Below, in pieces: positions 16,969 through 28,837 of a stretch of 64,000 nt of DNA. The translations under genes were made by a program, and so were the position numbers. The stretch spans positions 2,728,001 through 2,792,000 of the forward strand of contig NZ_CP110806.1 of the NCBI RefSeq assembly GCF_026184235.1, read 5' to 3'. Position 1 is the stretch's first letter. Every line of letters begins with the position of its first letter. This stretch comes from Cellulomonas sp. S1-8. Lineage in GTDB: Bacteria > Actinomycetota > Actinomycetes > Actinomycetales > Cellulomonadaceae. Under the pieces are notes generated by a model that worked only from the letters and a program-made list of their open reading frames with translations, searched no databases and was not told the origin of the DNA.

Positions 16969-17547
16969 TCACCGCGACACCACCGCGAGCAGCGCGGCGA
17001 ACGGCACGGTGGTCCACCGCCCCGCGGGGGCCTCGAGGGTCAGGTCGACGTGGTCGGCGCCCACCCGGTCGAGCCTGCCGGCGAGCGTCCCGGCGTCGGT
17101 CCGGACGGTCACGACGACCCGGTCACGCGCCAGGGCTCGCAGGACGTGCCCGAGCCCGAGGGCCGACTCCAGCCTCCCGGCGGGCGGTGCGGCCCGCGGG
17201 CCGAGCCCGTCGACCGACCGCACGGCGGCCGTCGGGACGACGGCTCGACGACCGGCTCCCAGGTCGAGGAGCAGCCACTGCGCGGCGGCCTCGGTCACCA
17301 AGCCCTCGAGCGGCTCGCCGTGCGCCGTCACGACCCGCAGCCGCGTGCCGATCGCGCCCCGGAGCCGGTCGGTCAGCGTCACGCGGGCCCGCTCGGCCCG
17401 GGTGAGCTCGGCCACGTCCCACCGGGCCTCGTCGGCCCGCCCGGCGGCGAGCTGCGCCTCGAGGTCGGAGAACAGCTGCTCCCAGCGGCCTGCGGGCGCG
17501 CGCCCGGTCCCGCCGTCGCCATCCACGGATCGGACCTTACTGGACAT
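16969..17547 (-). CDS. Conserved actinobacterial hypothetical protein, 192 aa
   Basis: Not recognised beyond being a soluble cytosolic protein. An N-terminal helix (WEQLFSDLEAQLAAGRADEARWDVAEL) precedes a beta-rich middle with two similar strands: GEPLEGLVTEAAAQWLLLDLGAGRRAVVP-like and AGTLAGRLDRVGADHVDLTLE-like. These short G-x-V-x-x-x-G/A-x-x-W/H-x-x-L patterns recall Sm/SH3-type barrels, but this is only suggestive. ATG 17547 follows a GAGGG ribosome-binding site. It is divergent from the LysM gene across a 77-bp region that holds a striking 10-bp periodic repeat, so both genes are likely to share one regulator. Confidence 0.65.
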   Translation of the reverse strand: MSSKVRSVDGDGGTGRAPAGRWEQLFSDLEAQLAAGRADEARWDVAELTRAERARVTLTDRLRGAIGTRLRVVTAHGEPLEGLVTEAAAQWLLLDLGAGRRAVVPTAAVRSVDGLGPRAAPPAGRLESALGLGHVLRALARDRVVVTVRTDAGTLAGRLDRVGADHVDLTLEAPAGRWTTVPFAALLAVVSR

Positions 17548-17566
17548 ACCTGCCCTCTTTCGACTA

Positions 17567-17611
17567 CATCTAGAGCCATCAGACTTCATCAAACGACATC
17601 AAACTGCATCA
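17567..17611. repeat. Five CATC direct repeats at exact 10-bp spacing in a divergent promoter
   Basis: CATC begins at 17567, 17577, 17587, 17597 and 17607; the last four are CATCA, and the units CATCAAACGA and CATCAAACTG share seven of ten bases. The array occupies most of the 77 bp between the 192-aa gene and the LysM gene and is far richer in A/T than its surroundings. A spacing of one helical turn puts every copy on the same face of the DNA, as for a cooperatively binding protein. Confidence 0.85.
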
Positions 17612-17624
17612 TCGAGGAGAACTC

Positions 17625-18596
17625 GTGACCGACCACCCCGCACCCCCTCGGCCAGGTGCGCCCCACCCCGCGCTCACCGCGGCCGGCCTGCTGCTCGCCG
17701 GTGCGGTGGCGCTCGCCGCAGCCGGGCTGCTCGGACTGTGGGTCGTCGACCAGGTCGGGTCCACCCGCCTGTGGCGCGTCGAGTCCGTCGTCGCGCCGGT
17801 CGTCGTCGCCGTCGGCGTGCTCGCCGCAGGCTGGGTCGGCACCTCCTCCCTCGTGGCCGGCGCCTGTGCGGGCGTCCGTGCGGCCGGCGGCGCCTGGCGC
17901 GGCGGCGAGGCCGCGGTGCACCGGTGGGCCCCGGGGCTCGTCCGCCGCGCACTGGCCGTCGCCGTCGCCGCAGGTGTCGGGCTCGGGTCCGCCGCCGGTG
18001 CGCACGCAGCGGAGATCGTCCCCGTCGAGCCGGGACCCGCAGCCGTGAGCGTCGACCTCGCGTGGACGCCCACGACGGCCGACCTGGGCGCCGCCGCAGC
18101 CGCCGGGACGGCGGTCCCCACGACTCCCGCCGGGCCCGAGGCGTCACCCACCGCACTGCCCTCCCCCGCCGACGCCGTCCCCGCCCTGAGCTGGGAGCCG
18201 ACGGAGCCGGTGGCGGCCGACGGGCCGCCACCGACGGCGGCGGCCGTGCCGACCCCCGCGCCCACCGCGGGCGGGACGGCCGCCGGCCCCGCGTCGGTCG
18301 TCCCCGTCGCCGCCCCGCTGCCCGCGCCGGCAGCCGTCGAGCCACCGGCGCCCGCACCCGCGCCCGTCCCACTGCCTGGCGGTCCTCCGGGACCGACCGT
18401 CGAGGTCCGGTCGGGCGACACCCTGTGGGGCATCGCGGCCCACGCCCTCGGGCCGGGCGCGTCCGACGCCGCGATCGCCGCCGAGTGGCCGCGCTGGTAC
18501 GCGGCGAACGCGTCGGTCATCGGGCCCGATCCCGACGTCCTGGAGCCCGGGCAGGTCCTGGTCGTGCCGACCACCGTCGACGGGAGCGCCCGATGA
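17625..18596 (+). CDS. LysM-domain membrane protein
   Basis: A 323-residue envelope protein. Two membrane helices lie near residues 15-40 and 54-75, and a third hydrophobic stretch near 102-125 ends in AHAAE. A long Pro/Ala/Val-rich extracellular linker (about 130-260) leads to a C-terminal LysM domain: VEVRSGDTLWGIAAHALG, WPRWYAANASVIG, DVLEPGQVLVVP. LysM binds peptidoglycan GlcNAc-x-GlcNAc. No hydrolase domain is present, so it should tether rather than cut. GTG 17625 has a strong GAGGAG 5 bases upstream. It is coupled by an ATGA overlap to the Rv3235-like gene. Confidence 0.88.
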   Translation: MTDHPAPPRPGAPHPALTAAGLLLAGAVALAAAGLLGLWVVDQVGSTRLWRVESVVAPVVVAVGVLAAGWVGTSSLVAGACAGVRAAGGAWRGGEAAVHRWAPGLVRRALAVAVAAGVGLGSAAGAHAAEIVPVEPGPAAVSVDLAWTPTTADLGAAAAAGTAVPTTPAGPEASPTALPSPADAVPALSWEPTEPVAADGPPPTAAAVPTPAPTAGGTAAGPASVVPVAAPLPAPAAVEPPAPAPAPVPLPGGPPGPTVEVRSGDTLWGIAAHALGPGASDAAIAAEWPRWYAANASVIGPDPDVLEPGQVLVVPTTVDGSAR

Positions 18597-19321
18597 CCAC
18601 CGTGCACCACGACGACGCCACGCCGACGACCGCCGTCGAGGACGCCCTGACCCGGCTGGACGTCGCGCCGCGGACGCCGTCGCCCGCGCGGGCCCACCTC
18701 AGCGCAGTCGACCCGCGTCCCGTCCGCCCGGACGCTGCGACCAGCGAGGTGGACGGTCGCGGCCGCACGGGCAGGGCAGGTCGTCAGGCTCGCGTCGCGG
18801 CCACCGTACGCGCCGCGGGCGAGGGTGACGGGGCGCGACCGCGGCTGCGGCTCGTGCCCGCACCGTCGCCCCTCCGTCCGACGCCCGCCCCGGCGCCGGC
18901 GCCCCCTGCGCTGCTCGCGGACCAGGTCCGGCGCCTCGTGGCGGTGGACCGGGCGCAAACGATCGACGACGACGACGAGCGGGGTGCCGCACCGCGGACG
19001 GATGCCGGCCGGTTCGCCCACGGTGTCGGGCTGGCGTGCGTCGAGGTCGTGCTGGGTCGCCGCCCGGCGGCTCAGCTCGTGCGGTGGGTCACGCCCGACG
19101 TCCTGGGGTCGTTGCACGACCGCGCCGACCTGGTCCGCCGCGCCGGAGTCCTGCGCCATGCCCGCCGTCCCACGGCACGACGCGTCCGGGTGTGCTCGGT
19201 CGACGCGTACACCGCCGAGGTCTGCCTGGTGGTCGACGACGGTGTGCGCGTCCGTGCGGTCGCGATGCGGGTCGAGGCGCACCGCGGTGCGTGGCGCGTG
19301 ACGACGCTCGAGATCGGCTGA
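18593..19321 (+). CDS. Rv3235 family protein
   Basis: A 242-residue cytosolic protein. The first about 110 residues are Pro/Ala/Arg-rich and disordered. The C-terminal domain (about 140-242) matches the Rv3235 pattern: AHGVGLACVEVVLGRRPAAQLVRW, SLHDRADLVRR, ARRVRVCSVDAYTAEVCLVVDDG, GAWRVTTLEIG. In Mycobacterium the family gene also lies close to secA1, as here. The function is unknown; a link to translocation is only suggested by position. ATG 18593 overlaps the LysM stop by four bases. It is convergent with secA (79-bp gap that holds no clear feature). Confidence 0.8.
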   Translation: MTTVHHDDATPTTAVEDALTRLDVAPRTPSPARAHLSAVDPRPVRPDAATSEVDGRGRTGRAGRQARVAATVRAAGEGDGARPRLRLVPAPSPLRPTPAPAPAPPALLADQVRRLVAVDRAQTIDDDDERGAAPRTDAGRFAHGVGLACVEVVLGRRPAAQLVRWVTPDVLGSLHDRADLVRRAGVLRHARRPTARRVRVCSVDAYTAEVCLVVDDGVRVRAVAMRVEAHRGAWRVTTLEIG

Positions 19322-19400
19322 CCACGCACCGACCGCACGCACCGGTGGCGCACCGGTCGCGGCTCTCGCGGAGCCACGGTCCGGCACGCCACCGGGACGC

Positions 19401-22193
<2,793 letters not shown>

Positions 22194-22314
22194 GCAACTC
22201 TCCCGACGTCGTTGGCGCCCGTCCGCTCACTGCGTCGGGGCGGTGCGTGTCACCCGACCGCTCGGTCGGGGCCCGACCATCGTAGGCGAGCCGCGGCACC
22301 TGCGTGGTCGTCGC

Positions 22315-23598
22315 TCAGCCCGCGGCGGGCGCGAGCCCGCGCACGAGCGCCGCGACGAGGTCACCCGCGGCGTCGGGCCCGACGTGCACGTCGGACATGC
22401 CCAGCCAGCGGGCGGTCGTCCACAGCTCGGCGGCCAGCTCGCGCGCGACCTCCTCGTCCCCCGGGGCGCCGGCGGCGACGTCGCCGGCCGGAATCGGTGC
22501 ACGGTGGGCCGCGAGCACCCGCAGGACCCCCGCGCGGCGGTCGGCCTTGAGGTCGACGAGCGCGACGAGCCGCTCCCCGAGCAGGAACGGCAGGACGTAG
22601 TAGCCCCACACGCGTGCGGCCGCCGGGACGTAGATCTCGAGGCGGTAGCGCAGGCCGAACAGGGACTCCGTCCGCGTGCGCTCCCACACGAGCGGGTCGA
22701 AGGGGCTCACGAGCGCGCGGCCCCGGGCGCGCCGCGGCACGGTGGCGTCGCGGTGCCGGTACAGGGGGCCGCGCCAGCCGTCGACCTCGACCGGGACCAG
22801 CACACCGTCCTCGACGAGCTCGTCGACGGCCACCTGGGTGGGGGGGACCGCGGTGCGCCAGTGGTCGGCCAGGCACCGCACGCTCGCGACGCCGTGGGCG
22901 CGCGCGGCGACCTCGGTGAGGCGGCGGCGCGCGGACGCCTCGTCGAGCGGCGGCGTGGCCAGGACGTCGGCCGGCAGCGCCCGGTCGGGCAGGTCGTACC
23001 GGCGCTCGAACTGCGCGTTGCGTCCCGCGGTCGTGAGCTCCCCCACGAGGAAGAGGTACTCGAGCGCGTGCTTCGCGTCGGTCCACGCCCACCCCCACGC
23101 GTCCGAGCGCCTGCCGCCGCCCCCGAGCACTTCCTGGACCTGCCGCGCGGTGACGGCCCCGAGCTCGTCGACGACCTCGCGGACCCGCGCGACCTCCGGC
23201 GAGCGCGCGACGGGGACGCCGTGCAGGGCGTCCCCGCGGCGCTCGATGTGCGCCCGGAGGGCGGCGTGCTTGAACGCCAGGTCACGGAACGTCGCCGGGG
23301 GCACGAGCGACGCCTCGTGCGCCCACGTCTCGACGAGGCGGCGGGGCGACCGGCTGGTGGCGCGGTCCAGCGCCTGGACGTCCCAGGCCCCGAGCCGCGA
23401 GTACGCCGGCACCAGGTGGGCGCGCGCCAGGACGTTCACCGAGTCGATCTGCAGCAGACCGAGCCGGTCGACGACCTGCTGCAGACCCTGCGTGCCCGCG
23501 GGCGTCGTGCGCACCGGACGGGGGCGGTCCAGGCCCGAGGCGCGCAGGACCGCGCGGCGCGCCTGCGACCGCGTGAGGCGTTCCGTGGAGGCGACCAT
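22315..23598 (-). CDS. YcaQ/AlkX-type DNA glycosylase (HTH_42 family)
   Basis: A 427-residue winged-helix protein of the HTH_42/AlkZ superfamily. The signature LGLLQIDSVNVLARAHLVPAYSRLG near residue 45 has the Q-x-D catalytic pattern of the YcaQ/AlkX branch, which removes N7-alkylguanine and unhooks interstrand crosslinks. Other family segments are ETWAHEASLVP, LEYLFLVGELTTAGR, FERRYDLPDRALP, VSPFDPLVWERTRTESLFG and the C-terminal YYVLPFLLGERLVALVDLKADR. ATG 23598 is 6 bases after CATGAT on the minus strand, so it may be leaderless. A relative with the Q-x-Q pattern lies at 37145-38308. Confidence 0.87.
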   Translation of the reverse strand: MVASTERLTRSQARRAVLRASGLDRPRPVRTTPAGTQGLQQVVDRLGLLQIDSVNVLARAHLVPAYSRLGAWDVQALDRATSRSPRRLVETWAHEASLVPPATFRDLAFKHAALRAHIERRGDALHGVPVARSPEVARVREVVDELGAVTARQVQEVLGGGGRRSDAWGWAWTDAKHALEYLFLVGELTTAGRNAQFERRYDLPDRALPADVLATPPLDEASARRRLTEVAARAHGVASVRCLADHWRTAVPPTQVAVDELVEDGVLVPVEVDGWRGPLYRHRDATVPRRARGRALVSPFDPLVWERTRTESLFGLRYRLEIYVPAAARVWGYYVLPFLLGERLVALVDLKADRRAGVLRVLAAHRAPIPAGDVAAGAPGDEEVARELAAELWTTARWLGMSDVHVGPDAAGDLVAALVRGLAPAAG

Positions 23599-23645
23599 GC
23601 TCCGATCATGCCGCGGCCCACCGACAGCCCGTGCCGGGACCGCCC

Positions 23646-25313
<1,668 letters not shown>

Positions 25314-25949
25314 TCAGCCGGTGGCGCGGCTCGATCCGCCGGTCACGACCGGCACGTCGAGCTTGATGACGCCGTAGCTCCACCCACGTCGGCGGTAGGC
25401 GACCGCGGGCTGCGCGGTCTCGGCGTCGACGAACAGGAAGAAGTCGTGGCCGACGAGCTCCATCTCGTACAGCGCGTCGTCGACGGTCATCGGCTGCGCC
25501 TGGTGCAGCTTCTCGCGGATGAGCACCGGGGAGTCGCCCAGCATCGTCTCGACGACGCCGTCCTCGCCGGTCACCACCTGCGTGTCGGGCTCGGGCTCGG
25601 GCTCGGGAGGTCGCACGTCGACGGGCGCCAGCGGAGTGTGGTTGCGGTGGTCCTTGCGTCGGTCGCGCGCACGTCGCAGCCGCTCGAGCAGGCGTCCGAG
25701 GGCGAGGTCCAGGGCGGCGTACGCGTCGTCTGCGCTCGCCTCCGCCCGGATCACCGGCCCCTTGTCGACCACCGTCAGCTCGACCTTCTCGCTGCTGCCG
25801 GACTGGCGCGGATTCGGTTCGTGGGACACGAGGACGTCGACGCGCTGTGCGCGCGGGGCCAGCTGCTCGATCTTCGCGAGCTTGCTCTCGAGATGGGCGC
25901 GATACCGCGGGGACACCTCGGTGTGCCGGCCAGCAACCACGATCTCCAT
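25314..25949 (-). CDS. hpf: Long-form ribosome hibernation promoting factor
   Basis: A 211-residue HPF. The N-terminal ribosome-binding domain begins MEIVVAGRHTEVSPRYRAHLESKLAKIEQL and includes SSEKVELTVVDKGPVIRAEAS-DDAYAALDLA. A charged Pro/Glu linker (about 115-140) leads to the C-terminal dimerisation domain, with KLHQAQPMTVDDALYEMELVGHDFFLFVDAET and YRRRGWSYGVIKLD. Long HPF joins two 70S ribosomes into inactive 100S dimers in stationary phase. ATG 25949 follows AGGAGG by 5 bases. A hairpin in the leader at 25971-25989 may separate it from comF. Confidence 0.96.
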   Translation of the reverse strand: MEIVVAGRHTEVSPRYRAHLESKLAKIEQLAPRAQRVDVLVSHEPNPRQSGSSEKVELTVVDKGPVIRAEASADDAYAALDLALGRLLERLRRARDRRKDHRNHTPLAPVDVRPPEPEPEPDTQVVTGEDGVVETMLGDSPVLIREKLHQAQPMTVDDALYEMELVGHDFFLFVDAETAQPAVAYRRRGWSYGVIKLDVPVVTGGSSRATG

Positions 25950-25970
25950 GGGGGCCTCCTGGGAGGTCAG

Positions 25971-25989
25971 GGGCGGGCTGAGCCCGCCC
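25971..25989 (-). terminator. Hairpin between comF and hpf
   Basis: GGGCGGGC (25971-25978) pairs perfectly with GCCCGCCC (25982-25989) around a TGA loop. It follows comF on the minus strand by 120 bases and precedes the hpf start by 21, so it either ends comF transcription or folds in the hpf leader. Confidence 0.5.
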
Positions 25990-26108
25990 GGACGAGTCGT
26001 ACGTCTGCTGCCCCACGACGGGGGCGGGGGGCCTCACCTCCTCCGCCGTGCGACCCCGCCCGAGAAGCTGCGGGAGACACCGCGCGGCGTCGTCACCAGG
26101 TCCCCACG

Positions 26109-26990
26109 CTAACCCGCTTTCCTGTGGTCGCGCACAGGACCAGGGGCTGAACCGGCGGGCGCGCCGTCGTCGCGCGCGCCGGGCCGCGCGGTGGCGGCGA
26201 GCGCGCAGCCCCCGAGGACCCGCGCGCCCGCCGCGGTCAGGGCCGCGTGGCACGCCGCCAGCGTCGCGCCGGTCGTCAGGACGTCGTCGACGAGGACGAC
26301 GTCGCGACCCCGGACGGCGCGTCCCCGGCGCACGTGCACGCGCCCGGCGAGCGCCGGACCCCGCGCCCGTGCGCCCAGCCCGGCGAGGTCCGGCCCTCCG
26401 GACCGGCGCAGCGCACGAGCCCGCTCCGCCGGGACGCCGCCGTCCCGCAGCCCGGCCGCGACCGCGGCGGCCACGGCGTCCACCGGGTTGCGCCCGCGCC
26501 GACGCCCCGCCTCCCGGGTCGACGGCGCGGGGACGACCAGCACCGGTGCCGCACCGCGGGCCGCGGACCGCACGTCCGCGGCCGTCGCGGCACCCGTGCG
26601 GCGGGCGGCGGCTGCGAACGGGCGGTCGAGGTCGGACCGGCCACCGTCCTTCCATGCCGCGACGGCGTGCCGCACCGGGCCTGCGTACACGGCAGGCGCC
26701 CGCACCGGGAGCAGGGTGCGCCCCTCGAGCAGGTCGAGGCGCCCCGCGCCGTGGTCGCGGCGCGCCGCGGGTCCCTGCAGCCAGGCGTCGCACGGCGCGC
26801 ACCACGGCTCGTCGGCCACCCCGCAGCCGGCGCACGCGACGGGCACCACGAGGCGGACGAGGTCCCGGCAGGCCGCGACGGCGAGCACCCCAACCCGGTG
26901 GGCGAGCCCCGGGCGGCCGGGTGCCGGGGCAGGGCGTCCGCCGCGGGGAGGGACGGGCCCGGGTCGTGGGGCCGCGGTGCGCAGGGGCAT
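26109..26990 (-). CDS. comF: ComF family phosphoribosyltransferase-like protein
   Basis: A 293-residue ComF-like protein. After an Arg/Pro-rich start it has a four-Cys zinc ribbon (CAGCG ... WCAPCDAWL), then APAVYAGPVRHAVAAWKDGGR, PAPSTREAGRRRGRNPVD, and the PRPP-binding motif VVLVDDVLTTGATL near residue 235. ComF is needed for DNA uptake in competent bacteria, but in actinobacteria with no visible competence operon its role is unclear; nucleotide salvage is possible. ATG 26990 (MPLRTAAP) is chosen; the frame reaches 27209 but no similarity lies there. No other competence gene is in the window. Confidence 0.85.
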   Translation of the reverse strand: MPLRTAAPRPGPVPPRGGRPAPAPGRPGLAHRVGVLAVAACRDLVRLVVPVACAGCGVADEPWCAPCDAWLQGPAARRDHGAGRLDLLEGRTLLPVRAPAVYAGPVRHAVAAWKDGGRSDLDRPFAAAARRTGAATAADVRSAARGAAPVLVVPAPSTREAGRRRGRNPVDAVAAAVAAGLRDGGVPAERARALRRSGGPDLAGLGARARGPALAGRVHVRRGRAVRGRDVVLVDDVLTTGATLAACHAALTAAGARVLGGCALAATARPGARDDGAPAGSAPGPVRDHRKAG

Positions 26991-27077
26991 GCCGAGCAGC
27001 CTGCCGCCCCGCGCGGCTCCGCGTGCCGCCTTGCGCACGTCCTGTGGACGAGCGCATCCGGAGGAGGACCTGTGGTC

Positions 27078-27117
27078 GGTCCGGTCCGGTCCCGTCTGGT
27101 CCCGTCCCGTCCCGTCC
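27078..27117. repeat. Pentanucleotide microsatellite
   Basis: Eight head-to-tail copies of a [GC]GTC[CT] pentamer in the 155 bp between comF and lpqB, directly next to the lpqB terminator hairpin. Such simple repeats can change in number by slippage. Confidence 0.75.
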
Positions 27118-27118
27118 G

Positions 27119-27141
27119 GTGCGGCGCACGTCACGCCGCAC
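27119..27141 (-). terminator. Terminator of the mtrA-mtrB-lpqB operon
   Basis: GTGCGGCG (27119-27126) pairs with CGCCGCAC (27134-27141) around a 7-nt loop, 4 bases after the lpqB stop on the minus strand. There is no T-tract. Confidence 0.65.
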
Positions 27142-27145
27142 ACCC

Positions 27146-28837
27146 TCAGCCCGGGAACGTCGCCCCGGTGACCACCAGCACGTCCGTCACGTCGGGCACG
27201 GCGACCCACGTGCCGCCCTCGTGGCGCAGCAGGTCACCGTCGGCCGTGACCACGTACAGCGAGCGGTCGCCACGGCCGGACGCCAGCGCGACGGCGTCCG
27301 CCACGGCGGGCAGCGGCGTGCTGCTGCCCGAGACGGGCACGCGGTGCGGCGTCCGGCCCGCGTCCCCCTCGGCCAGCACGCCGAGGGTCACGTCGTCGAC
27401 CCACACGACCGAGGTCGTCGGGGTCAGCGGCGCACCGGCGCGCACGCCGGGCCCGAGGGTCAGGGGGACACCGTCGTCGTCGCGGACGACCCCCGCGACG
27501 TCGAGCGTGGCCCCGTCCGGCCCGTCGGACACGATCGCGGCGCGCGTGCCGTCCCGCGACACGCGCACGGCCTGCACCGTGCGCCCCACGAGCCAGTCCG
27601 CGGTCACCTCGACCGCGGTGCCGTCGAGGCGGACCGCGTCCAGGCGACCCGTCGCGGCGCCCCGGGCGGTCCACACCCACGCGAACCTGTCGACCGACGG
27701 CGACGCGAGAGCCGTGCCGCGCAGCAGCGTCGTCTGCTCGGCCCCGCCGACGGGGACCGACACCAGGGTCGCCGCGTCCGCGAGCGCCACCCGGACGGTC
27801 CCGTCACCCGAGCGCGCCGGTGCCTGCGGCTGCGCCCCGACGACGGGCCGCACGCCCTCCACCGGTACCGGCACCCCGTCGACGAGCGACATCGTCTGGC
27901 CGTCGACGAGGATCTCCAGATCACCGGGCTCGGGGTTCGGCAGCACGGCCGCCACCCCGCCGAGCAGCGCACCACCGGCGCCCGCGCGCACCTGCAGGGT
28001 CGTGACGCCCAACGGCCGCAGCGACTCCTCGAGCTGGGCGAGCAGGAGTCCGCGGTCGGCGTCCTGCACGGCCCGTGCCGGCTCGAGCGTCAGCTCCGCG
28101 ACACCCTGCTCGACGGACACCGCCTCGGGCTTGAGCTCGGCACCCGTCGGGAGCGCGCTCGTCACGGCGTCGCCCAGCCACGCCGAGGGTCCCGCGAGCA
28201 GCGCGCGCACGACGGCCGTCGGCACGTTGCGGTCGCGGAAGAAGCGCACCTCGGGGACGAGCATCTGCTCGTCCGGCGTCAGGAAGTACAGGGGCGTGGC
28301 GCGGAACTGCTGCTCGAAGCTCCGCGAGTTCACGACGACCACGTCCGGCGCGTACGCGATGCGCCAGTTGCCGCGCGCGTCCTGGACGAGCTCGTACCGC
28401 AGCGTCTCGACGGCGTCCGCCGGCGCCTCCACGTACCGCCCGTCCGCGTACACCTTGGCGTTGACGGCCAGGGACACCGTGACCTGGGCGTCGCCCGTCT
28501 GCTCGACCGTCGTGGCGCTCGCGACGATCGTCCCGGCACCCGGATCCCACTCGGAGCGCTGGTCGGCGGCCAGGAACTGGCGCGTGACGTCGAAGTCACC
28601 CGTGACCTCCGCGTCCGCGGCGAGCAGGAAGCCCTCGACGATGCCCACGGGTCCCGCGTCGGCCTGCGGGCCCTGCGCGAGGACCACGATGCGGTCCTGC
28701 TCGCGCACCTCGCCGTCGACGCCGACCGTCACGGGCCCGGACGTCGGGATCGCGACGCACCCGGTCAGCGCACCGGCCAGCACCGTCGCCGCCGTCACGA
28801 CCAGGGTGCGGAGCCGTCCGCCGCGCACGCGCGTCAC
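27146..28837 (-). CDS. lpqB: Lipoprotein LpqB
   Basis: A 563-residue lipoprotein with lipobox LTGC near residue 25 and the following VAIPTSGPV, typical of LpqB. The N-terminal part has the GerMN-type domain (VVRALLAGPSAWLGDAVTSALPTGAEL, VAELTLEPA, LLLAQLEESLRPLGVTTLQV). The C-terminal half is a beta-propeller-like region with repeated DG-x-x-x-V patterns. LpqB acts at the membrane surface with the MtrAB two-component system and influences MtrA phosphorylation. The GTG start at 28837 overlaps the mtrB stop by four bases (GTGA). A hairpin follows the stop. Confidence 0.94.
   Translation of the reverse strand: MTRVRGGRLRTLVVTAATVLAGALTGCVAIPTSGPVTVGVDGEVREQDRIVVLAQGPQADAGPVGIVEGFLLAADAEVTGDFDVTRQFLAADQRSEWDPGAGTIVASATTVEQTGDAQVTVSLAVNAKVYADGRYVEAPADAVETLRYELVQDARGNWRIAYAPDVVVVNSRSFEQQFRATPLYFLTPDEQMLVPEVRFFRDRNVPTAVVRALLAGPSAWLGDAVTSALPTGAELKPEAVSVEQGVAELTLEPARAVQDADRGLLLAQLEESLRPLGVTTLQVRAGAGGALLGGVAAVLPNPEPGDLEILVDGQTMSLVDGVPVPVEGVRPVVGAQPQAPARSGDGTVRVALADAATLVSVPVGGAEQTTLLRGTALASPSVDRFAWVWTARGAATGRLDAVRLDGTAVEVTADWLVGRTVQAVRVSRDGTRAAIVSDGPDGATLDVAGVVRDDDGVPLTLGPGVRAGAPLTPTTSVVWVDDVTLGVLAEGDAGRTPHRVPVSGSSTPLPAVADAVALASGRGDRSLYVVTADGDLLRHEGGTWVAVPDVTDVLVVTGATFPG

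Noticed and set aside
17567..17611. CATC array as a CRISPR
   Set aside because: The unit is 10 bp with 4-5 conserved bases and there are no spacers or cas genes.
26109..26990. comF as evidence for natural competence
   Set aside because: No comEA, comEC or pilus gene accompanies it; ComF-like proteins are common in actinobacteria without known competence.
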